From contig CAYXVB010000007.1 in assembly GCA_964467785.1 (NCBI GenBank), forward strand, positions 1-41,606: a stretch of 41,606 bases of DNA, in the 5' to 3' direction. The notes beneath the pieces were generated by a model, which saw nothing but the letters and a program-made list of their open reading frames with translations, was not told the DNA's origin and did no database searches. Below, one piece after another: positions 8,018 through 15,880 of this stretch. Origin of the DNA: CAYXVB01 sp964467785. GTDB taxonomy: Bacteria; Bdellovibrionota; UBA1018. The translations under genes were made by a program, and so were the position numbers. The stretch's first letter is position 1. Every line of letters starts with the position of its first letter.

Positions 8018-9350
8018 GCCGGGACTCGCACGCAGCTTCGTCGCTCTGACCCTGATCGCCGCCGCTTCCGCATTTCCGGGCATGATTCCCGACGTGCAGG
8101 CTTCGCCCGTTGAGACGTCGGATGCCAGGGCTGCCACGTGTACGGGGATTTCCGCCGGGAGCGATGCGCGCCATGTGTATACCGTCATGCCGCCCCTCCA
8201 GTTCGCCGTGGACCAGCGCCTGCGGAAGAACGTCGACTTCTGGATCGACATTTACTCAAAATACACCAGCAGGCAGGGGTTGATCCACGACGCAAAATAT
8301 ATTGATCACGTTTATGAGGTGATCGACCTGGATCGGGCTTCGCGCGGCACCCGGGACGCCAAGAGCCACTGGAAGAAGGTCCTCCTCTCGCTCCACCGAA
8401 AGCAGAAGGATCCCCAGGCCCTGGCCACTCTCACCGAAGAAGAGCGCAAGGTCTACGAGCTGTTTCAAGACGTGAACGAGCCCAACAAGTTTCTCAATGC
8501 CGCGCACCGCAAGCGGTTGCGGTTTCAACTTGGCCAAAAAGACGTCTTTCTGGATGGACTCAAGCAATCGGGCCGCTACCTGGGCGAGATGGAACGCATC
8601 TTTGCCGAACAAGGAATGCCGGTCGAGTTGACGCGCCTGCCTTTTGTCGAGAGCAGTTTTAACGTGCGGGCGCGCTCGAAGGTCGGGGCAAGCGGGATCT
8701 GGCAGTTTATGCGCTCGACGGGCCGGCTTTACCTCAAGATCAACGACGCGGTCGACGAGCGCAATGACCCCATCCGCGCCACCGAGGCCGCAGCCAAGCT
8801 GCTGCGAGGCAATTACGAGTCGCTTGGACGATGGCCGCTCGCTGTAACCGCCTATAATCACGGCCGCAAGGGGATGATGCGGGCCGTGCGCCAGGTGGGC
8901 TCCGAGGAGATCGAGGACCTGGTGGGCAACTACCGTGGCCGGACCTTTGGCTTTGCCTCGAGCAATTTCTTCATGGAGCTGCTGGCGGCGATCGAAGTCG
9001 AGCGCGACGCGGAGAAGTACTTCGGTAAGGTGGAACGGCACAGGCCTATTGCCTCGATTGAGGCTCCCCTCCCGCATTCTATCTCGCTCCCACAGCTAGT
9101 CCGGCTGATGAAGCTGGATTTCGCCAAGCTGAGAGTTTTGAATCCAGCCCTGAGCGACGGGGCATATACGGGTAAGTCTTTGATTCCAGCGGGATATCGA
9201 CTTCGGCTTCCTTATGATGGGAAAATCCACAAGGAGGCGGCGCTCAAGGTGTTCTTCGCTGGTTATGAGGAAATTCCGGCGAGGTACAAACTCCAGGGAA
9301 ACCAGCAAGGACAACGCATCCGAAAGTATGCTAAGAGAGCCCGCAAATAA
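8016..9350 (+). CDS. Membrane-bound lytic murein transglycosylase (SLT domain, MltD-like)
   Basis: A 444-residue exported protein. An N-terminal signal (ARSFVALTLIAAASAFPG, then VQA) precedes a helical region (about 60-200) and an SLT domain: LPFVESSFN with catalytic Glu212, KVGASGIWQFM, then ATEAAAKLL and AVTAYNHGRKGM. The C-terminal 100 residues (SISLPQLVRLMKLDFAKLRVLNP...) look like a divergent LysM-type peptidoglycan-binding module. It cleaves the MurNAc-GlcNAc bond, releasing 1,6-anhydromuropeptides. A GGGAGG site at 8005-8010 supports this ATG. It heads a run with udk and RNase J (gap to udk 17 bases). Confidence 0.88.
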   Translation: MPGLARSFVALTLIAAASAFPGMIPDVQASPVETSDARAATCTGISAGSDARHVYTVMPPLQFAVDQRLRKNVDFWIDIYSKYTSRQGLIHDAKYIDHVYEVIDLDRASRGTRDAKSHWKKVLLSLHRKQKDPQALATLTEEERKVYELFQDVNEPNKFLNAAHRKRLRFQLGQKDVFLDGLKQSGRYLGEMERIFAEQGMPVELTRLPFVESSFNVRARSKVGASGIWQFMRSTGRLYLKINDAVDERNDPIRATEAAAKLLRGNYESLGRWPLAVTAYNHGRKGMMRAVRQVGSEEIEDLVGNYRGRTFGFASSNFFMELLAAIEVERDAEKYFGKVERHRPIASIEAPLPHSISLPQLVRLMKLDFAKLRVLNPALSDGAYTGKSLIPAGYRLRLPYDGKIHKEAALKVFFAGYEEIPARYKLQGNQQGQRIRKYAKRARK

Positions 9351-9367
9351 ATAAGGAGAAGTAGGCG

Positions 9368-10030
9368 ATGTTTGTCGTCGGGATCGCGGGCGGGTCGGGC
9401 TCTGGCAAGACCACGTTCGCTAAGAAAGTGATGCAGAGGGTGAATGACCCCTCCGTTGTCCTGATCCATCAGGACTCCTATTACCTTCCGTCGCTGCCAA
9501 GCCATTTGCGCGTGCACGGCGAGCCCAACTTCGACCATCCCGAAGCCTTTGACTGGCCGTTGCTCATGGACAATCTCCGCCGCCTCAAGAACGGCGAGCA
9601 AGTGCCGGTACCAATCTACGACTTCCGCAACAGCCGGCGCTCGGCGCAGACCGAGCTCGTCGGGCCCTGCAAGGCGGTCATCCTCGAGGGAATTTTTGCC
9701 CTCTGGGATCCGGAGATCCGCGATCTCTGCGATCTCAAGACCTATCTGCATGTTGAGGCGGACATTCGATTCATTCGTCGTCTTCATCGCGACGTCCGCG
9801 AGCGCGGCCGCAGCCTCGATAGCATCATCCGGCAGTACTATGATACCGTGAGACCGATGTTCCACGAGCACCTCGAGCCCACCAAAGCCTACGCCGATCT
9901 CATCGTCGGTGAGGAGACCGACATTGCTTCCGACACACTGGCGGCACGGGTGCTGCAAGTTCTCTCCACACATCCTGGCCATGTCCGAGCCGGGTCTCAA
10001 TCTACCCCTTTGCAGGAGCCCGTCGCTTGA
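9368..10030 (+). CDS. udk: Uridine kinase
   Basis: A 220-residue P-loop kinase that phosphorylates uridine/cytidine in pyrimidine salvage. The Walker A motif is AGGSGSGKTTFAKK near residues 7-20. HQDSYY follows (the DxYY nucleoside-site motif), and then FDHPEAFDWPLL, VPIYDFRNSRR and VILEGIFALWDPEIRDL. RFIRRLHRDVRERGR matches the lid region. A good AAGGAG site lies about 10 bases upstream. The last four bases overlap the TTG start of RNase J. The C-terminal 20 residues extend past the usual kinase core. Confidence 0.92.
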   Translation: MFVVGIAGGSGSGKTTFAKKVMQRVNDPSVVLIHQDSYYLPSLPSHLRVHGEPNFDHPEAFDWPLLMDNLRRLKNGEQVPVPIYDFRNSRRSAQTELVGPCKAVILEGIFALWDPEIRDLCDLKTYLHVEADIRFIRRLHRDVRERGRSLDSIIRQYYDTVRPMFHEHLEPTKAYADLIVGEETDIASDTLAARVLQVLSTHPGHVRAGSQSTPLQEPVA

Positions 10031-11700
10031 GCGAAAACCCATTGCGTATCATTCCGCTGGGAGGTCTCGGCGAAATCGGCATGAACTGCATGATCCTCGA
10101 ATACGCCGACGAGATCATCGTCGTCGACTGCGGGGTCATCTTCTCGGATCTTGACCACTTTGGCGTTGAGTTCGGAATTCCGGACTTCACGTACCTCAAG
10201 GAGCGCAAGGATAAGATCAAGGCGCTCGTCATGACCCACGGCCATGAAGATCACATCGGCGCCCTGCCGTTCGCGATCCGGGCGGGGATCGACGCGCCAG
10301 TTTACGCCTCCCCATTCACTTCGCTGCTGATCCGCGAGAAGCTCAAGGAGCACGGTCTGCTGGACCAGACCGAGATCCGCACTTTCAAGATGGGTGAGAG
10401 CTTCGGCTTCAAGCATTTCAAGGTGACCACCGAGTCGGTCAATCACTCGATCGTCGATTCGGCCGCGTTGCTCATCGACACGCCCGCCGGCAAGGTGATC
10501 CATACCGGGGACTTCAAGATGGACCCAACGCCGTACTTCGGCGAGCCGGTCAATCTCAAGGTCTTCGGCAAGGCAGGAGACGAAGGCGTGCTCTTGCTGA
10601 TGTCGGACTCGACTAATGTCGAGCGCCATGAGCACGCGATGAGCGAGAGCCTGATCCTTCGCAAGTTCGAGCAGCTCTTCGCCGCGGCCGAGGGGTTGAC
10701 CATCGTCTCGATGTTCGCCTCGAACGTGGCGCGCATGAGCCAGGTCATCGACCTGGCCAAGAAGATGAACAAGAAGGTCGCCCTCGCGGGCCGTTCGATG
10801 GATCAGAACGTCCGCCTCGGCACTGAGGCCGGCTACATCCAGGGGATCGAGCAGGTGCTGATCTCGCTCGATCAGATCCATCAATACCCGCGGAACGAGG
10901 TCATCGTCCTCTCCACGGGCAGCCAGGGCGAATACCGGGCCGCGCTCCTCCGCGTCGCCAACGGCGAGCACTCGCAGATCAAGCTCCAGCAGGGCGATCT
11001 CGTGCTGATGAGCTCGAAGTTCATCCCCGGCAACGAGAAAGCCATCGGCCGTATGATCAACCAGCTCTTCAAGCAGGGAGCAGAGGTTCTTTACGAGTCG
11101 ATCCACGACATCCACACCTCCGGTCATGCGACCCGACCCGAACTCAAGACGATGCTCGAGACGGTGCGTCCAAAGTACTTCATCCCGATCCACGGCGAAT
11201 ACCGCCACCTCGTGCATCACTCCAAGCTCGCTATGGAAGTGGGTCTCCCCGAGGAAAGCGTCCTGATCGCAACCGACGGCGACGTGATCGAGCTCGCAGC
11301 GGACACCGCTCCCCATGTGGTCGAAAAACTCGAGGAGACGCGCGTCCTCGTCGAGGGCCGCGAGGGGGGCGACATCACGCGTCTGGTGCTCAAGGAGCGC
11401 CGCCAGATGGGCGAAAAGGGCATCGTCTTCGTGCTCATGGTGCGTAACGCCGAGACTCGCCGGATCATGGCTGGACCCGAGGTGATCGCCAAAGGCCTGG
11501 TGTCCGAAGAGCAGGAAATCCGCCTTATCGAGGAATCCCGCGACGTCGCTCGCCGGCTGATCATCCGCTACGAGGATCAACTTCAGCGCGGGCAGGTCGA
11601 GATGGACTTGCAAGAAGAAGTTCGAATTGGATTGCGCCGATATTATAATGAAACGATTGGCAAGAAGCCGATCGTGATGCCGATGATCCTGGATCTGTAA
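10027..11700 (+). CDS. rnj: Ribonuclease J
   Basis: A 557-residue metallo-beta-lactamase/beta-CASP nuclease with 5'-3' exo- and endonuclease activity on RNA. The zinc motif is THGHEDHIGALPF with H71, H73, D75 and H76. Further signatures are HSIVDSAALLIDTPAGKVIHTGDFK, LMSDSTNVE, the beta-CASP part (SMFASNVARMSQV, LAGRSMDQN, VLSTGSQGE), SSKFIPGNE and IPIHGEYRHL. Length matches the family (about 555). The start is TTG at 10027, overlapping the udk stop (TTGA). Its presence suggests RNase J-type RNA decay. Confidence 0.95.
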   Translation: MSENPLRIIPLGGLGEIGMNCMILEYADEIIVVDCGVIFSDLDHFGVEFGIPDFTYLKERKDKIKALVMTHGHEDHIGALPFAIRAGIDAPVYASPFTSLLIREKLKEHGLLDQTEIRTFKMGESFGFKHFKVTTESVNHSIVDSAALLIDTPAGKVIHTGDFKMDPTPYFGEPVNLKVFGKAGDEGVLLLMSDSTNVERHEHAMSESLILRKFEQLFAAAEGLTIVSMFASNVARMSQVIDLAKKMNKKVALAGRSMDQNVRLGTEAGYIQGIEQVLISLDQIHQYPRNEVIVLSTGSQGEYRAALLRVANGEHSQIKLQQGDLVLMSSKFIPGNEKAIGRMINQLFKQGAEVLYESIHDIHTSGHATRPELKTMLETVRPKYFIPIHGEYRHLVHHSKLAMEVGLPEESVLIATDGDVIELAADTAPHVVEKLEETRVLVEGREGGDITRLVLKERRQMGEKGIVFVLMVRNAETRRIMAGPEVIAKGLVSEEQEIRLIEESRDVARRLIIRYEDQLQRGQVEMDLQEEVRIGLRRYYNETIGKKPIVMPMILDL

Positions 11701-11739
11701 ATTCGGATCTTTGATGCAGGACTTTTGAAGGGGGAGCCC

Positions 11740-12477
11740 ATGGAAATTCTGACGGTGCCAGGAAGTCGCGGTTCGGCCTGGATCAAGGAGGCCTACGCGA
11801 TCTTCAAGCGCGCTCCTTGGATCTGGATCGGGATCATGGTCGTGATGTTCGTGCTCTTTGGAGTGGCGATGGCGATCCCCTTGGTTGGTAACGTTGCGAT
11901 CAGCTTGTTTCAGCCGGTGTTTGCAGCGGGCCTGATGGTGGCGTGCCGCGATTCGGACGAGGGCCGGCCGGTCACGATCGAGCATCTCTTCGCCGGTTTC
12001 AAGGATAGCCTGGGCCCGCTCCTTACCCTGGGCGTGCTCAATCTCTTGATGTCGGCCATCGTCATCGGAGTCACGTTTTTACTGGGTGCGGCCGGGCTTT
12101 GGAGCAAATGGGATGCGATCCAGAAAGGCACGCTCGCGCAGAATCCCACGGAAATGGTGACCGCGCTCGCTACTTTGAGCGTAGTCGTCACCGTCGCGGC
12201 GGTCGGTATTACGTTCGTGACCTTGGCCACCTGGTTTGCCCCTGCGCTCATCATCCTCAAGGGGCTCAACGCGGTCGAGTCCATCAAGGCGAGTTTGCTC
12301 GGATGTATCCGGAATCTTTGGCCGCTCACGGTGTTCTCGCTCTGGATTCTCCTCTGGGCGATCCTCGCGACGATTCCCATCGGGTTGGGCTGGATCGTGC
12401 TTTTACCGGTACTGATCCTTTCTGGTTACACTGGCTATCGGGATATTTATCCGAGCGCGCATAAGGAACTGATCTAG
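11740..12477 (+). CDS. BPSS1780-like integral membrane protein
   Basis: A 245-residue membrane protein with about six hydrophobic segments. I placed the start at ATG 11740 because AAGGGGGAG at 11728-11736 is well spaced for it. The N-terminal GSAWIKEAYAIFKRAPWIWI and the later CRDSDEGRPVTIEHLFAGF and LNAVESIKASLLGCIRNLWPLTVF resemble the BPSS1780/YciC-like uncharacterised membrane family. It follows RNase J by 39 bases and may be in the same transcript. The scaffold gap lies 15 bases after its stop. Confidence 0.75.
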   Translation: MEILTVPGSRGSAWIKEAYAIFKRAPWIWIGIMVVMFVLFGVAMAIPLVGNVAISLFQPVFAAGLMVACRDSDEGRPVTIEHLFAGFKDSLGPLLTLGVLNLLMSAIVIGVTFLLGAAGLWSKWDAIQKGTLAQNPTEMVTALATLSVVVTVAAVGITFVTLATWFAPALIILKGLNAVESIKASLLGCIRNLWPLTVFSLWILLWAILATIPIGLGWIVLLPVLILSGYTGYRDIYPSAHKELI

Positions 12478-12492
12478 TTCTTTACAAATCGA

Positions 12493-12502
12493 NNNNNNNN
12501 NN
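12493..12502. other. Assembly gap (10 N)
   Basis: Ten undetermined bases join two contigs. The flanks are ordinary intergenic sequence, and no gene is interrupted on either side. The true gap length is unknown. Confidence 0.99.
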
Positions 12503-12655
12503 ATCATTGAATCTGGGGCGGCGATTGGATGATCTAATAACGAATGCAATTAACGCACAGAGTCATTTTTGATATTAGGCGCTCTCTTAAGTTGAATAGC
12601 TACTACAGCATAACGAGCTTGTAGGGCTGAAAGCGCAAAGCGATAGGGAGCACAT

Positions 12656-13120
12656 ATGAAGTTTCAAAAGGCTACGTTGTTGACAGGACTGCTGGTGAAC
12701 TGCATCGGGCTCCAGGCCCATGCACTCGTGACCCAAGAAGAACTGGATGCAGCACCGATGGTTTCCTGCCGCTTGGATCGCGCCGGGATTCCCAAACCAC
12801 AGATCTCAACTCAGACGACGCAGTCTGATCGCAATGCCGGCCTGGAAGTTGCTGAATTCCGCCCCACGATGTTTGATTTTAGCAATGCAAACGGCATTCT
12901 ATCCTCTCTTCGCGTTGCCTACATGGCTGAGACGCATTCGTTCCAAATCGACACGGTTTCCGCGGATTCGCGGACCAGTCAGCACCTCGTCTGTGGCGCG
13001 ATTCCTAGCCGCCTTGACTTGAGTTCATCCAAGTTCTTTGATGGTTTCAATCTTCGGATCAATACGAAGCGCGATTCGCTCTCGATCACCTGTATTGCGG
13101 ACATGAAAGAGCAAAAGTAG
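12656..13120 (+). CDS. Secreted hypothetical protein
   Basis: A 154-residue protein with a typical signal peptide (MKFQKATLLTGLLVNCIGLQAHA, cleavage expected after AHA at about residue 23). The mature part is about 130 residues with three cysteines (about 38, 112 and 145) and no recognised domain. A GGGAG site lies just before the ATG. Base composition around the gene is lower in GC than the rest of the window, and it stands alone between the assembly gap and an AT-rich intergenic stretch, which might mean recent acquisition. No function assigned. Confidence 0.6.
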   Translation: MKFQKATLLTGLLVNCIGLQAHALVTQEELDAAPMVSCRLDRAGIPKPQISTQTTQSDRNAGLEVAEFRPTMFDFSNANGILSSLRVAYMAETHSFQIDTVSADSRTSQHLVCGAIPSRLDLSSSKFFDGFNLRINTKRDSLSITCIADMKEQK

Positions 13121-13217
13121 TCGCGACGAACTCATCTAAATGAGAAGTGATTCGGCAAATCAATAGGACGCAATCTATTGAAGGGTATGGCTAATTCGCA
13201 TTACCTGACTAATTAAC

Positions 13218-13245
13218 TAAAGTTTTACTCCCCCTGGACCGAATC
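13218..13245 (+). promoter_or_regulatory. Sigma-28 (FliA)-like promoter
   Basis: The -35 is TAAAGTTT at 13218-13225, identical to the enterobacterial FliA consensus. CCGAATC at 13239-13245 resembles the -10 (GCCGATAA). The gap from TAAAG to CCGA is 16 bases, one more than in the flagellin promoter at 25231-25257. It would drive the small Cys/His protein starting at 13288. Confidence 0.45.
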
Positions 13246-13287
13246 GTGTCTGTGAATGAGGACAGCTACCAACAGGGGGTACTGAAC

Positions 13288-13584
13288 ATGTCCAAGGGAA
13301 CCGCAGAAGCTAAGAAACCGGAACAGCAACACCAGGCCGCCGCCGCCAATAAGCCCGCCGCGCCCGCTCCCGCCAAAGGAAAGAAACACGAAGCCGTCGC
13401 AGGCCACTGCGCCGCTCAAGGCTGCAAGAAGGAAGACAAGCGCTTCTCGTTTTGCGACGAACATTACGAATGGTTCAAGTTCGGTCTCGTGAAGAAGTCG
13501 GGCGAAATGGTGCCGGACTTCGACAAAAAGTATGAGCACTTCCTTGCGTTCCAGCGCAAGCAGGGCGCTCGCAAAGTTGCGTAA
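13288..13584 (+). CDS. Small Cys/His-containing protein with low-complexity N terminus
   Basis: A 98-residue protein. The ATG at 13288 follows a GGGGG tract at a suitable distance; the frame is open upstream to 13246, but that start has no site and would overlap the likely promoter. Residues 1-35 are Ala/Pro/Lys/Gln-rich and probably disordered. Residues 40-80 hold C41-x4-C46-x9-C56-x2-H59, followed by YEWFKFGLVKKSGEMVPDFDKKYEHF, which may form a zinc knuckle. A family with this FCDxHYxWFKFG pattern is, to my recollection, found in Bdellovibrio relatives; no function is known to me. A terminator follows. Confidence 0.7.
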   Translation: MSKGTAEAKKPEQQHQAAAANKPAAPAPAKGKKHEAVAGHCAAQGCKKEDKRFSFCDEHYEWFKFGLVKKSGEMVPDFDKKYEHFLAFQRKQGARKVA

Positions 13585-13632
13585 CCCAACCTAGGTTACG
13601 CGCCAGAGCTGTACCCACCACACCTCCTCAGG

Positions 13633-13675
13633 GAAAGCCCCAGAGCCATCCAGGTTCTCGGGGCTTTCTTTCCTT
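13633..13675 (+). terminator. Rho-independent terminator
   Basis: A 9-bp perfect stem (GAAAGCCCC at 13633-13641 with GGGGCTTTC at 13660-13668) is followed by a T-rich tract. It closes the small Cys/His gene and insulates it from the methyltransferase. Confidence 0.85.
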
Positions 13676-13700
13676 TTGCGGATCGGGGTAAAGGAATCCG

Positions 13701-14501
13701 ATGCCACGTTTCAATAAATACGGTTTTTATGAGCGTTCGGTGCAGACGCCGGAAGCGCATGTCGAGATGTTCGTCGAGTTCTACAAAGATCTCAACGGCG
13801 GCAAGTACGCGCGCAAGCTGCGGGAGGATTTCTGCGGGACTTTCAAAATGTCCTGCGAATGGGTCAAGCGCAACCGCCGCAATTCGGCGATCGCCCTGGA
13901 TCTCGATCCTGAACCGGTGGCCTACGGCAAGCGCCATCATCTCGCCGAGCTGAATGCGGAGCAAAGGTCGCGGATCCAGCCGCTGCTCATGGACGTGCGC
14001 ACCATCACCAAGCCGCTCTCGGACGTGATCATCGCGGGCAATTTCTCGTTCAACATTTTCAAGAAGCGCGAGGAGCTACGCGAGTATTTTCGGTTCTGTC
14101 GCCGGTCGCTGGCCGCGGGGGGCATCCTGGTGCTGGAAGTCGCCGGGGGCCCTGGGATGATCGAGCCCGTCAAGGAGCGCAAGCCCGTTTACGGCAAGAA
14201 CCGAAAACGCGAGTTCACTTATATCTGGGATCAAAAGGAATTCGATCCGATCACCGGTGACGCGCTTTACGCGATCCATTTTGAGATGGCTGACGGGAAG
14301 ACGTACAAAAACGTCTTTACCTATGACTGGCGCCTCTGGAGTCTGCCGGAGCTCCAAGAAATCATGCGCGAGGCTGGCTTCAAAAACGCGCATATATTCT
14401 GGGAAACGAGCCACCGCGGACGCGGCACAGGCGAATATGCCCGGACCAAGAAGGCAGACAACGCCTACGCCTGGATCGCCTACGCAGTGGGCGTCAAATA
14501 A
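13701..14501 (+). CDS. Class I SAM-dependent methyltransferase
   Basis: A 266-residue protein. LREDFCGTFKMSCEWV occupies the position of motif I, then AIALDLDPEPV (acidic residue binding the SAM ribose) and ADVIIAGNFSFNIF-type motif IV. GGILVLEVAGGPGM and the C-terminal LPELQEIMREAGFKNAHIFW complete a Rossmann methyltransferase. The substrate is unknown. It starts 26 bases after the terminator, so it needs its own promoter, although none is obvious. Related proteins in databases are usually annotated only as methyltransferase-domain proteins. Confidence 0.75.
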   Translation: MPRFNKYGFYERSVQTPEAHVEMFVEFYKDLNGGKYARKLREDFCGTFKMSCEWVKRNRRNSAIALDLDPEPVAYGKRHHLAELNAEQRSRIQPLLMDVRTITKPLSDVIIAGNFSFNIFKKREELREYFRFCRRSLAAGGILVLEVAGGPGMIEPVKERKPVYGKNRKREFTYIWDQKEFDPITGDALYAIHFEMADGKTYKNVFTYDWRLWSLPELQEIMREAGFKNAHIFWETSHRGRGTGEYARTKKADNAYAWIAYAVGVK

Positions 14502-14676
14502 GATCCTGATAATCGTTCTCAATAATCGAAGCTGAAATCGGACATTGCGCATCGGAATAAGCGCGTGATGAGCAGCACTTTTTTCAGATGAAATCCTTCA
14601 CACGCGATAGCAAAATGGTAAGACCTGCCCAAGCAATCCGAAGTCAAAAAAACTTTCCATAGGAGAGGTTTTCAAC

Positions 14677-15003
14677 ATGAAGAGAAGAACATTCATCAAG
14701 ACCCTGTTCGGCGCCGTCGTCGCGCTGCCCCTTATGAAGCTCCCGCGTGCGTTCGCGGCCGATAAGGCTGCCTGCGGCCCGAGCGATCCGGTCGCCTCGG
14801 CGATTGGCTATGTCGCTGACGGCAAGAAAGCCGATACCGCGAAGTATCCGCAGGCCAAAGGCAAGGCCGGCATTTCGCAGACTTGTGACAATTGCGCGCT
14901 GATGCCCAAACCCGCGGTTAATGGAATGGGCGATTGCCAGATGCTCTCCAATTGCAAAGTCGCGGCCAAGGGCTGGTGCGGATCCTGGAGCAAGAAGGCT
15001 TAA
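14677..15003 (+). CDS. High-potential iron-sulfur protein (HiPIP), Tat-exported
   Basis: A 108-residue periplasmic electron carrier. KRRTFIKTLFGAVVALPLM is a twin-arginine signal, expected for a protein exported folded with its cluster. The mature domain has C70-x2-C73, C87 and C101. The 13-residue spacing between the last two ligands is that of classical HiPIPs, and GWCGSW near the end is typical. These ligands hold a [4Fe-4S] cluster cycling 2+/3+ at high potential. Extra cysteines are C33 and C93. An AGGAGAGG site precedes the ATG and a strong terminator follows, so it is probably monocistronic. No obvious redox partner gene is adjacent. Confidence 0.9.
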   Translation: MKRRTFIKTLFGAVVALPLMKLPRAFAADKAACGPSDPVASAIGYVADGKKADTAKYPQAKGKAGISQTCDNCALMPKPAVNGMGDCQMLSNCKVAAKGWCGSWSKKA

Positions 15004-15031
15004 TACCTTTTGTTCAGGTCCTGGAATTTTG

Positions 15032-15065
15032 AAGCCGGACTTCCGCAAGGGAGTCCGGCTTTTTT
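15032..15065 (+). terminator. Rho-independent terminator
   Basis: A 10-bp perfect stem (AAGCCGGACT at 15032-15041 with AGTCCGGCTT at 15052-15061) runs into a T tract. It ends the HiPIP transcript and separates it from the convergent rph gene. Confidence 0.9.
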
Positions 15066-15080
15066 AATTTCCGAATCCAC

Positions 15081-15821
15081 TCACTTCGAAAGCGCTGGGC
15101 AAGCCTGGAGCTGGAGCGCGCGGATTTTTTCGCACGCGGCTTGCGCGCCCTGGGTCATGGCCGTGAGCTCGGCAAAGGAGAAAGCCTGTTTTTCGGCAGT
15201 GCCCTGGACTTCGACGAAACGTCCCTGACCCGTGATGACAAAGTTCATGTCCACATCGCAAGTGGAGTCTTCGGCGTAGTCGAGGTCGACGAGCACTCGG
15301 CCGCCTTTGATGCCCACGCTGATGGCCGAGACGGTGCCCTGGAGCGGATTCTTTGCGAGTTTTCCATCGGTGATGAGCTTTTGCACGGCGAGGCCGAGGG
15401 CCACGCAAGAGCCTGTAATCGAGGCGGTGCGGGTGCCGCCGTCCGCTTGCAGGACGTCGCAGTCGATGAGGATCGAGCGCTCGCCCAGGGCATTGAGGTC
15501 GATCATGGCGCGGAGTGCGCGGCCGATGAGTCGCTGGATTTCCTGGGTGCGGCCGGAGACTTTTTCGCGATCGCGCTTGCCGCGGGTATGGGTGGCGCGG
15601 GGGAGCATCGAGTATTCGGCGGTGACCCAACCCTGTCCTTTGCCTTTGAGCCAGCCAGGGACGCTCTCCTCGATGGAGGCGGTGCAGAGTACGTGGGTGT
15701 TGCCGGCTTTGATCAGGACGGAGCCTTCGGCGTAAAGGTTGACGGCGGTCTCGATCGTGAGGGGACGGATCTCGCTTTCCTTGCGGCCTTCAGGCGTCCT
15801 GGCGATAGCGGCTTCGTTCAT
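15081..15821 (-). CDS. rph: Ribonuclease PH
   Basis: A 246-residue phosphorolytic 3'-5' exoribonuclease that trims tRNA 3' ends, acting as a hexamer. Signatures are the N-terminal SVLIKAGNTHVLCTASIEESVPGWLKG, then GWVTAEYSMLPRATHTR, SGRTQEIQRLIGRALRAMID, ILIDCDVLQADGGTRTASITG and DLDYAEDSTCDVDMNFV. Length is standard. It is divergent from nadC with 59 bases between starts and converges on the HiPIP gene. The start is ATG 15821 with a GGGGG tract upstream. Confidence 0.95.
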   Translation of the reverse strand: MNEAAIARTPEGRKESEIRPLTIETAVNLYAEGSVLIKAGNTHVLCTASIEESVPGWLKGKGQGWVTAEYSMLPRATHTRGKRDREKVSGRTQEIQRLIGRALRAMIDLNALGERSILIDCDVLQADGGTRTASITGSCVALGLAVQKLITDGKLAKNPLQGTVSAISVGIKGGRVLVDLDYAEDSTCDVDMNFVITGQGRFVEVQGTAEKQAFSFAELTAMTQGAQAACEKIRALQLQACPALSK

Positions 15822-15880
15822 TTCAATCCCCCGGTTTTTCCAGTCTTGTGCTTGAAAATCAAACAGTTTAGAAGTCAGGC

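Noticed and set aside
8018..8251. Upstream extension of the lipoprotein gene on the minus strand
   Set aside because: It would put the lipobox about 110 residues into the protein and overlap the transglycosylase signal peptide and start.
9263..10042. 259-codon open frame on the minus strand
   Set aside because: Antisense to udk, which has a complete set of kinase motifs. No domain is seen in the shadow.
9997..11985. 662-codon open frame on the minus strand
   Set aside because: It lies antisense to RNase J and the end of udk; it is a by-product of the GC-rich codon usage of those genes, with His/Asp-rich nonsense composition.
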